Shown in pieces: positions 1 through 6,707 of a stretch of 6,948 nt of DNA. The stretch spans positions 1 to 6,948 of the forward strand of contig JAJDEL010000551.1 of the NCBI GenBank assembly GCA_029259835.1, given 5' to 3'. The first letter of the stretch is position 1, and every line of letters starts with the position of its first letter. A model generated the notes under the pieces. The model did not search any database. It saw nothing but the letters and a program-made list of their open reading frames with translations, and had not been told where the DNA came from. Source of the stretch: Planctomicrobium sp. (GTDB taxonomy: Bacteria > Planctomycetota > Planctomycetia > Planctomycetales > Planctomycetaceae). Position numbers and translations under genes: made by a program.

Positions 1-2
1 AG

Positions 3-2324
3 ACACGGTCGCGTCGCTCGCACTGGTTGAAATCACTACCGATTGCGGCAAGTGTCGCGTTGACTGTCGTCCTTTCTGTCGTTTTCAGCAGCAACTCGCA
101 AGCGTATGGCTGGGCGGCGCTCATCGAAGCGATGGGGAAGCAAGGCGTTGTTCAAATCGACACTGACAATGAAATACGCTGGCTGTCACTCTCAGACGGC
201 GTTGTGGGTTCCCGCACGTCGACTTCTTCACAACTGTTGGATATTCGACAGCGTGTGATACTGGATCGTGACACCGGTACAACAGTAATTCATCGTCGGA
301 CATTTTCTGGGAACACTGGATCCGTCCCATCACAAAACCGGTTAGTTCTTGGTTTTCTATTGAACAATATTTTTGACGAAGAGAACTCACAACGACTCGC
401 AGGCGTTCGAGTTGTCAACGAAAGTTGGGAGGAAATCACATCAGATGGAAACGACCAAATCGCGTTGCAAGTCACTTTTGAGACGGATTCACTAGAACAA
501 ATTGAGCTAGAAATCACACTTGATCCAGAGACGCAGCTTCCATTCTCTTGTGAGTTAATCGACGGTGACGGTGGCGCGAAATCGCTGGTATTGTCGTATC
601 CTTCGACAACCGTTTCTGAATTGAAAACACAAAATTTCCCGGCTGGCCTCTCGATTGTTGAAGTCAACGAGAACGGAGAACCGTTAATTCAAGTTGTAAC
701 CAATGAGCCACCCACGCCGGAAGTCAAAGTCGCAATAAATGACCATACAGCGAACGATACGATAACGCCTTCGCAGCCTCCAATGTTTGGAGCAGCGTCG
801 GACTGGAAAGCCGTATTGCCAGTCACGCTGCCTGGTGACGAAATTGTCAAGCAAACTAACGTTCTGCTGGAAAAATTGTGGGAGAAGAACAAAATCTCAC
901 CAACGGGGCCAGCAAGTGACGAAGAGCTGTTGCGGCGAGTCTATCTCGACTTAGTCGGTCGCACTCCAAGTGTGAACGAAGTTCGATCTTATTCCGGGGA
1001 GAAGTCAGCGAATCGATACGAAACACTCGTTGACCGGTTACTGAAAAGCCCTGACCACGCATCACACCTTGCAACCGTCTGGAGGACGTTCCTGATTCCA
1101 GAAGGTGTTGACCTGACAGCGTTTGGTGGCGTTCAGGCGTTTGATCAGTGGTTGGCAGAACGGTTCGCAAGTGACGATTCTTATGATGAAGTGACCCGCA
1201 GCTTGTTGCTCGCCGAAGGCCGCCTGTCACGATCTGGTCCACTGCTGTTTTACTCGGCGGTGAAACTTGACCCAGAGCAATTAGCATCGCGGACTGCTCG
1301 TGTCTTTTTGGGAATGCGGTTGGAATGTGCCCAGTGTCATGACCATCCATTCGAACCGTGGTCGCAGGAGGACTTTTGGAGCTTCGCGGCGTTCTTCGCC
1401 CAAATATCCCGACCACAGGGAACTCTGGAAAATGTCTCGACCCTGATGCGAGTTCGTGATGTTGATCACGGCGAAGTCATGCTCCCGGATACTGAAACCG
1501 TCGTCATGCCAAAACTACTCGATGGTTCTGGTATTCCTGATGATGTGCAAACAACAGCGCGTCGACAGCAGATGGCTCACTGGTTGACCAGCGTCGAGAA
1601 TCCTTACTTCGCTCGTGCGACAGCCAACCGCGTTTGGGGGCAACTCTTCGGCAAAGGGATTGTTGACCCGATTGACGATTTCGGAGTTCAGCATGAACCG
1701 AAATCACCGGATCTGCTTGACCTGCTTGCTGGACACTTCATCAACACTGACTTCAGCCTACGGGAATTGTTCCGCACAGTGGTTCTCTCCCGAGCGTACC
1801 GGCTGTCAAGTGGTGCAGAAACGAACGACGAAGACCGACTCGACTGGTTCGCGCAGATGAACACGAAAGCGCTCACTGCCGAACAAGTTTACGACTGTAT
1901 CACTGTCGCAACTTTGTTGAATACGGATTCACCAAACAGTCCAAACTCATTCAACGTCACTCGCGTTGGCAACGCGTCTCGTGATGCCTTCATCCAACAA
2001 TTCCGTACGCCATCTGGACGTATGACCGAATATCAGGGTGGCATCCCACAAGCTTTGACGTTGATGAACGGGGGACTCATTCAGGGAGCAACCGGGTTGT
2101 CTAGTAGCGGTTTACTGAAATCTCTGGAAGCTCCGTTCTTCACGAACAAACAGCGTATTGAAATTTTGTATTTCGCAACACTATCGCGTCAGCCACAGGT
2201 TTCTGAGTGGAAGCTTCTGGATGGATACATCAATGACGATGCCAGTGGTGCCGAACTTCAAGAAGGCTTGGCAGACATCCTGTGGGCGTTGCTCAACAGT
2301 GCTGAATTTACTTTGAATCACTAG
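3..2324 (+). CDS. DUF1549 (PSCyt2) + DUF1553 (PSD1) exported or membrane-anchored protein, probably 5'-partial
   Basis: Function is not established; the family is abundant in planctomycetes, usually next to DUF1501 genes. Residues are numbered from the TTG at 27. That TTG has no ribosome binding site, and the frame stays open to the window edge, reading TRSRRSHW just before it, so the true start probably lies further left. A hydrophobic stretch at residues 4-22 after basic residues is a signal peptide or membrane anchor, with a possible signal peptidase site after SQA (residue 26). Residues 27-245 are beta-rich and unassigned. DUF1549 spans about 275-470 and holds CAQCHDHPF, with C434, C437 and H438 forming a CxxCH. 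DUF1553 spans about 512-745 and begins near the typical NPYFARATANRVWGQLFG segment at 525. CxxCH is the c-type heme signature, but whether heme binds here is unknown. The DUF1501 gene follows 61 bases on. Domain calls are confident; start and role are not. Confidence 0.9.
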   Translation, partial: TRSRRSHWLKSLPIAASVALTVVLSVVFSSNSQAYGWAALIEAMGKQGVVQIDTDNEIRWLSLSDGVVGSRTSTSSQLLDIRQRVILDRDTGTTVIHRRTFSGNTGSVPSQNRLVLGFLLNNIFDEENSQRLAGVRVVNESWEEITSDGNDQIALQVTFETDSLEQIELEITLDPETQLPFSCELIDGDGGAKSLVLSYPSTTVSELKTQNFPAGLSIVEVNENGEPLIQVVTNEPPTPEVKVAINDHTANDTITPSQPPMFGAASDWKAVLPVTLPGDEIVKQTNVLLEKLWEKNKISPTGPASDEELLRRVYLDLVGRTPSVNEVRSYSGEKSANRYETLVDRLLKSPDHASHLATVWRTFLIPEGVDLTAFGGVQAFDQWLAERFASDDSYDEVTRSLLLAEGRLSRSGPLLFYSAVKLDPEQLASRTARVFLGMRLECAQCHDHPFEPWSQEDFWSFAAFFAQISRPQGTLENVSTLMRVRDVDHGEVMLPDTETVVMPKLLDGSGIPDDVQTTARRQQMAHWLTSVENPYFARATANRVWGQLFGKGIVDPIDDFGVQHEPKSPDLLDLLAGHFINTDFSLRELFRTVVLSRAYRLSSGAETNDEDRLDWFAQMNTKALTAEQVYDCITVATLLNTDSPNSPNSFNVTRVGNASRDAFIQQFRTPSGRMTEYQGGIPQALTLMNGGLIQGATGLSSSGLLKSLEAPFFTNKQRIEILYFATLSRQPQVSEWKLLDGYINDDASGAELQEGLADILWALLNSAEFTLNH

Positions 2325-2375
2325 AAGCACTCACGTAGGACAATGTTAAGTTGCCCTGACAATCTTGCCAACCGC

Positions 2376-2380
2376 GAGGA
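2376..2380 (+). promoter_or_regulatory. Ribosome binding site deciding the DUF1501 start
   Basis: GAGGA lies five bases before the ATG at 2386. It supports that ATG over the in-frame TTG at 2365, which would add seven residues ahead of the Tat signal and has no such site upstream. Confidence 0.7.
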
Positions 2381-2385
2381 ACACG

Positions 2386-3714
2386 ATGATCACGAAACTC
2401 TCTCGACGTCGCCTGATGGGGACATTGGCTGCCGGTATTGGTGGTGCCAGTGTCAGTGGCTGGTTTCCAACTCTGGCTGCTGAACTTCAAAAAGATCCTA
2501 ACCGGAAGCGACACTGCATCTTACTCTGGATGAGTGGCGGACCGACGCAAACCGACACCTGGGATATGAAGCCGAACCATGAAAATGGAGGCGAGTTTAA
2601 GGAAATTCAAACCGCTTCACCCGGCCTCCGTTTCAGCGAACACCTGCCGAAGCTTGCGGCAATGTCAGACAATCTTGCCGTTCTGCGAGGTCTGAATACG
2701 AACGAAGGCGACCACGGTCGCGGGACGTATCTCATGCGGACCGGTCACGTACCGATGGGACCGGTTCAGTATCCAAGTATCGGCGCGTCACTGGCGAGTC
2801 AACTCGGAGGTGGTGGCCTCGCATTGCCTGGCAATGTCAGTATCGGACCGTACCGGGCATTCAACGCCGACGCATTTGGCCCTGGTTTTCTTGGGCCTCG
2901 GTTCGGTCCACTCATCGTCGGTGCTTCTGATATGCCAGGTGGAACACCAGTTGGCGGTCAGGGATTTCCGGAACTGAAAGTCCAGTCGCTCGAGCGAGCT
3001 GGAGGAATTACGGAGGCCCGCATGGACAAACGATTGGAAATCTGGAAGAGCTTGCAATCGGATTTTCTTGCTTCACGCGCTAGTGCCGCTAAGACTCATA
3101 ATACGGTTTACGAAGGCGCAATTCAGTTGATGAACAGTGAAGACGCCGAAGCGTTCGACCTGTCGAAAGAACCCGAAAAACTACGCGAAGAATACGGCAG
3201 CACGGTGTTTGGTCAAGGCTGTCTGATGGCTCGACGTCTGGTCGAGCGCGGAGTGGCGTTTGTTGAAGTCTCACTCGGCACCAGCAGCGGTGGCCCTGGT
3301 TGGGATACTCACTCCGACAATTTCAATGCCGTCGAACAACTGTCTGGTCAACTCGACGCTGGCTGGTCAACATTGATGAAAGACCTCAAAGACCGCGGAC
3401 TGTTGGAATCAACGACGATCATCTGGATGGGTGAATTCGGTCGCACGCCGAGTATCAACAACAGCACCGGTCGCGATCACTTTCCAGGTGCTTGGTCCGC
3501 TGTCTTGGCTGGTGGTGGTATCGCCGGAGGTCAGGCATACGGGAAAACCAGTGAAGATGGCATGGAAGTCGTTGACGGAGAAATCGGTGTGGAAGATTTG
3601 CTTTCCACACTTTGTTCGGGACTTGGCGTCGAGGCTGGAGCAGCAAACATTCACCCAAATGGTCGACCGGTCCCCATCGCTGAAGGGACACCTATTGAAG
3701 CGGTGTTGGCATGA
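2386..3714 (+). CDS. DUF1501 family protein with Tat signal peptide
   Basis: This is a 442-residue DUF1501 protein, a family placed in the alkaline phosphatase/sulfatase-like superfamily; the substrate is unknown. The start is ATG 2386, chosen for its GAGGA site and because it puts a twin-arginine signal at the very N-terminus: SRRRLM at residues 6-11, a hydrophobic Gly/Ala-rich segment, and a likely cleavage after LAA (residue 32). Family landmarks are LLWMSGGPTQTDTWD (46-60), GDHGRGTYLMRTGH (from 108), GWDTHSDNF (305-313), GEFGRTP (349-355) and GRDHFPGAW (362-370). The Asp and His residues in these (D57, D60, H110, D307, H309, D364, H365) are candidate metal ligands, which I infer from the superfamily and have not verified. 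The length is normal for the family and the gene looks intact. Tat export implies folding, perhaps with a metal, before transport. It sits between its usual DUF1549/DUF1553 partner and an EF-hand gene whose start overlaps its stop. Confidence 0.93.
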   Translation: MITKLSRRRLMGTLAAGIGGASVSGWFPTLAAELQKDPNRKRHCILLWMSGGPTQTDTWDMKPNHENGGEFKEIQTASPGLRFSEHLPKLAAMSDNLAVLRGLNTNEGDHGRGTYLMRTGHVPMGPVQYPSIGASLASQLGGGGLALPGNVSIGPYRAFNADAFGPGFLGPRFGPLIVGASDMPGGTPVGGQGFPELKVQSLERAGGITEARMDKRLEIWKSLQSDFLASRASAAKTHNTVYEGAIQLMNSEDAEAFDLSKEPEKLREEYGSTVFGQGCLMARRLVERGVAFVEVSLGTSSGGPGWDTHSDNFNAVEQLSGQLDAGWSTLMKDLKDRGLLESTTIIWMGEFGRTPSINNSTGRDHFPGAWSAVLAGGGIAGGQAYGKTSEDGMEVVDGEIGVEDLLSTLCSGLGVEAGAANIHPNGRPVPIAEGTPIEAVLA

Positions 3715-5441
3715 TATCGAGATTCTTCACCATGAACTCTCAACGTAGACGTAGCACAAGTTTCCAGCTTGTCTTCGTTTCCACGTTCATTCTCGTTCTC
3801 CTTTCAACAGTGACCGCCGAACAACTGTCGGTCGCGGTTAAGGTGTTGCCATCGAAGTCCAAAGACGATCCAGCAGAGATGCAGACGCCAACTCAGGTCG
3901 CGGCACCGCCTCTGCAACCGACCTTGCCAGGCGGCAAGCTTCCGCAGTATCAACTCGGTCATCACCAACGCGTGATTCCAACCGAAACCGAGTTGAAAGA
4001 TCCCCACTTGAGGTTGCTACTCGCACTCCCAACGGAACTTGTGCTCATCGAAGCCAAGATCACGATCGACGGACAACCGTTTCGTATGGCTCGCGAAAAT
4101 CGCATTCAGAAAATTATCGAAGAAGCATCTCGTCCAGCACCACCGGTCGTGAAAGCCACGACCAAATCCGGACTCGTTGAGAGTGACAGTTCAGTCAACG
4201 AAGAGAAGCCATCAGTCGATGCCGAAAACACCCCCGCCGACAATGAAGATGTAGAAACAGTAGACGAGGAAAAATCTGAAGAAACCCCGGAAGAATCAGA
4301 AAAGGAGCCTGTTGCGGAACCAACGATACCTCCTTACGCAATGGCGACGTCTGTTGCGGAACGCATTCGCCGCTACATGGAAGTGACAGGCGAAGCTGCA
4401 TCGCCAGATGAAGTTCGCTGGCTGATGACGAATTGGGTCGACGGGCCGGTTCTGTTGATGCTCAACGACAATTTTCAACGTTTCCGAGCGAACCAGCGTC
4501 CCGTATACCATGTTCTTGATCGCGACCGGGATGGCACAATCTCTGCTGAGGAATTGAAACTCGCCGTCGCTACCTTCAACGAATGCGATTTGAACCGCGA
4601 CGATATTGTCGACTACACAGAAATCGCGAACGTTGCTGACGATCCACGTTTAAAGAAATCGCAACACGCCGGTCCAGGGAAAATTATTTTTCAAATCCCG
4701 GATGAGAAAGCAGCCGCAGAAACCTACCAGCGAATTGCGGCGCGATACGCATCAGAAAAAGAAAAATTGGCGGCGCTGCGATTTGATCTGAATTCCAATG
4801 GCCGTTTCGAAACCGATGAACTCATCTCATTACAAGAATCGAAATCGGACCTGAGCTTCACAATCGCTTTTGATTCCACAGCGCCGACGAACTCACGCAT
4901 GACAGTCACTGCTGGAAATAAAACGTTTGCCGAACAAATCACAAATGGAACTGCCACCGGGGCAACGGTTCAACTGCCGCTGGGAGGAACATCGGTCACT
5001 TTCTCTGCGGTTCAATCAGGTGCAAGCGACCAAATTTCCATCGGAGCCGTCAACGATGGTTACCCGATCCTCCCGGTCATTGACCCCAACGAAGATGGGC
5101 GATTCACAATTCGAGAACTGCGAGAATTGGTGGAGCGTTTACTGAAATTCGACACGAATCAGGACGGCAATCTTACTTCGAAAGAAGCTCAGTCAACGAT
5201 TCGCATCTGCTTCGGTTTGGGCCCGCTTGTTCATGGGGAACTGGCAGGTCTGCGACGTATTAATGCAAAACCGATCGCTCCAACTGAGCCTGGCCCAGAG
5301 TGGTTCGTCCGCATGGATCGCAACAAAGACAACGACTTAACAAGAAGTGAATTTCCCGGCACAGATGATCAATTCAAGGAACTCGACGCAGATGAAGACA
5401 CTCTCATTAGTGCAGCAGAAGCAAAGAAAACAGCGCCGTGA
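3711..5441 (+). CDS. Secreted protein with seven EF-hand-type calcium loops
   Basis: A 576-residue predicted calcium-binding protein of unknown role. Its ATG at 3711 overlaps the DUF1501 stop (ATGA), so translational coupling is likely; the in-frame ATG at 3732 is an alternative start, and neither has a strong ribosome binding site. After RRRSTS comes a hydrophobic segment and a likely signal peptidase site after TVTA, before EQLS. Residues 157-204 form an acidic linker in which about 20 of 48 residues are Asp or Glu. Twelve-residue DxDxDG-type loops lie at 270-281, 293-304, 359-370, 458-469, 481-492, 536-547 and 559-570. All have acidic or Asn side chains at positions 1, 3 and 5 and Glu at 12. 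Loops 2, 6 and 7 carry D298, N541 and T564 where Gly is usual. A beta-rich, Thr/Gly/Ser-rich stretch at about 380-455 separates loops 3 and 4 and matches no family I recognise. Seven loops suggest three pairs plus one single. The partners are probably the two exported proteins encoded just upstream. Confidence 0.88.
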   Translation: MISRFFTMNSQRRRSTSFQLVFVSTFILVLLSTVTAEQLSVAVKVLPSKSKDDPAEMQTPTQVAAPPLQPTLPGGKLPQYQLGHHQRVIPTETELKDPHLRLLLALPTELVLIEAKITIDGQPFRMARENRIQKIIEEASRPAPPVVKATTKSGLVESDSSVNEEKPSVDAENTPADNEDVETVDEEKSEETPEESEKEPVAEPTIPPYAMATSVAERIRRYMEVTGEAASPDEVRWLMTNWVDGPVLLMLNDNFQRFRANQRPVYHVLDRDRDGTISAEELKLAVATFNECDLNRDDIVDYTEIANVADDPRLKKSQHAGPGKIIFQIPDEKAAAETYQRIAARYASEKEKLAALRFDLNSNGRFETDELISLQESKSDLSFTIAFDSTAPTNSRMTVTAGNKTFAEQITNGTATGATVQLPLGGTSVTFSAVQSGASDQISIGAVNDGYPILPVIDPNEDGRFTIRELRELVERLLKFDTNQDGNLTSKEAQSTIRICFGLGPLVHGELAGLRRINAKPIAPTEPGPEWFVRMDRNKDNDLTRSEFPGTDDQFKELDADEDTLISAAEAKKTAP

Positions 5442-5568
5442 CATTCATCGAGGAATTCATGACCTTAATGATGGATATTTCAAACATACTCTGATCCAGG
5501 CAGCATAACAGGCTGTCTTCCAATACAAATTTCAAAGAGACACTCTCACCGATACGGAATAGATCATC

Positions 5569-6642
5569 ATGAATCGGATCAATACAACCGGACAATCAAC
5601 GAGCAAAGCCAGCGACAACGGAAGAGCCTCACGGTCAGAAAACGCACCTGCCGATGTCGCCGCTGCTGTCGATGAATTGTATGAACAGTTCACGGAACTT
5701 CGGAAACAACTCGGTGGTGTCATCGTCGGTCAAAACGAAGTCATTGAACAGTTGCTGATCGCCCTGCTCTGCCGAGGCCATTGCATTCTGCAAGGGATGC
5801 CAGGACTTGCAAAAACAATGCTCGTGTCAACACTGGCCTCACTCATCGATTTATCGTTTCGCCGAGTTCAGTTCACCCCGGACTTGATGCCAGGCGACAT
5901 CACCGGTACGGAAGTATTAGAAGAAGATCACACGACCGGCAAACGTATCTTCCGCTTCGTTGAAGGTCCGCTGTTTGGTAATGTGATCCTGGCAGACGAA
6001 ATCAACCGGACACCGCCGAAAACGCAAAGTGCACTGCTGGAAGCGATGCAAGAACAACAGCTCACGGTTTGTGGTCAGACATATCAACTTCCGGATCCGT
6101 TCTTCGTTCTCGCAACACAGAACCCGGTTGAAACGGAGGGAACGTACCCACTACCCGAGGCTCAACTCGACCGCTTCCTGCTGAAGATTCATGTGAAGTA
6201 CCCTAACCGTGCAGAAGAATTGGAAATCGCCCGCCGCCAGACAACGGACTACAATTTTGAAACGAAGACCGTTCTCGACATTGATCACATGCACAACATG
6301 CAATCTCTTGTCCGTAATGTTGTTGTCTCAGATCACGTCTACGCCGCGGCACTTGACCTTGTGAGAGGCACCCGACCAGAGGAAGGCGAAATGCCAACCG
6401 AACTTCAGCAAATGGTGCAGTGGGGAGCCGGACCTCGTGCCAGCATTGCGATGGTGATGGCCGCCAAGGCACGGGCCATTCTTCACAAGCGGGTGCACGC
6501 CACAACTGATGACATTTGTCACGTCGCGCTGCCGATTATGAGGCACCGCATCATCCCCACGTTTAACGCGGAGGCGGCCGGCATCGATACCGATTTGATC
6601 ATCAAGCGTGTCGTCAAGGACCTGCGTGTCGCCGCGTCGTAG
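5569..6642 (+). CDS. MoxR-family AAA+ ATPase
   Basis: A complete 357-residue cytoplasmic AAA+ ATPase of the MoxR family. Relatives act as chaperone-like ATPases in maturing or activating protein complexes, commonly with DUF58 and von Willebrand A-domain partners. Key parts are visible: an N-terminal helix leading to GGVIVGQNEVIEQLL (from about 47); Walker A GMPGLAKT at 76-83 with K82 and T83; Walker B VILADE ending at D143-E144, followed by INRTPPKTQSALLEAMQE; sensor 1 in ATQNPVE with N185; LPEAQLDRF with R202; and sensor 2 GAGPRA at 286-291 with R290, where the family more often has GASPRA. No key residue is missing. The first 25-30 residues are polar and variable. The ATG at 5569 is preceded by a weak GGAA nine bases upstream. 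The last third, from about 6360, is richer in G+C than the rest of the gene. The DUF58 gene follows after 65 bases, the usual order for this module. The client of this copy is unknown. Confidence 0.95.
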   Translation: MNRINTTGQSTSKASDNGRASRSENAPADVAAAVDELYEQFTELRKQLGGVIVGQNEVIEQLLIALLCRGHCILQGMPGLAKTMLVSTLASLIDLSFRRVQFTPDLMPGDITGTEVLEEDHTTGKRIFRFVEGPLFGNVILADEINRTPPKTQSALLEAMQEQQLTVCGQTYQLPDPFFVLATQNPVETEGTYPLPEAQLDRFLLKIHVKYPNRAEELEIARRQTTDYNFETKTVLDIDHMHNMQSLVRNVVVSDHVYAAALDLVRGTRPEEGEMPTELQQMVQWGAGPRASIAMVMAAKARAILHKRVHATTDDICHVALPIMRHRIIPTFNAEAAGIDTDLIIKRVVKDLRVAAS

Positions 6643-6707
6643 CGTACCGGCCGTGTCAGCGATTCGTACTGAAGCGATTTTCCCCCTTCATCAAGTTCAG
6701 CCCCGAC

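Noticed and set aside
27..29. TTG at 27 as the real start of the DUF1549/DUF1553 gene
   Set aside because: There is no ribosome binding site before it, the frame is open to the window edge, and the residues just upstream (RSRRSHW) continue a plausible basic region before the hydrophobic segment.
856..1416. A 186-residue open frame on the minus strand
   Set aside because: It lies wholly inside the DUF1549-coding region, has no recognisable domain and is rich in Arg, Ser and Thr, as expected of an antisense shadow.
1455..1470. Palindrome CGTGAT-GTTG-ATCACG as an operator or hairpin
   Set aside because: It lies inside the conserved coding frame of the DUF1549/DUF1553 gene, is only six pairs long and has no partner copy that I could find; chance is the simplest explanation.
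2365..2385. TTG at 2365 as start of the DUF1501 gene
   Set aside because: The ATG at 2386 has GAGGA five bases upstream and places the twin-arginine motif at the normal distance from the N-terminus.
2343..2480. Small ORF starting at ATG 2343 in the gap before DUF1501
   Set aside because: Only about 46 codons, most of it overlapping the DUF1501 gene in another frame, with a Trp/Cys-rich out-of-frame look and a poorly spaced ribosome binding site.
3431..3748. A 105-residue + strand frame overlapping the end of DUF1501
   Set aside because: It is the out-of-frame reading of the conserved DUF1501 C-terminus, with no domain of its own.
5499..5517. Hairpin GGCAGC...GCTGTC as a rho-independent terminator after the EF-hand gene
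   Set aside because: The stem is short with one G-U pair, and what follows is TTCCAATAC rather than a T-run.
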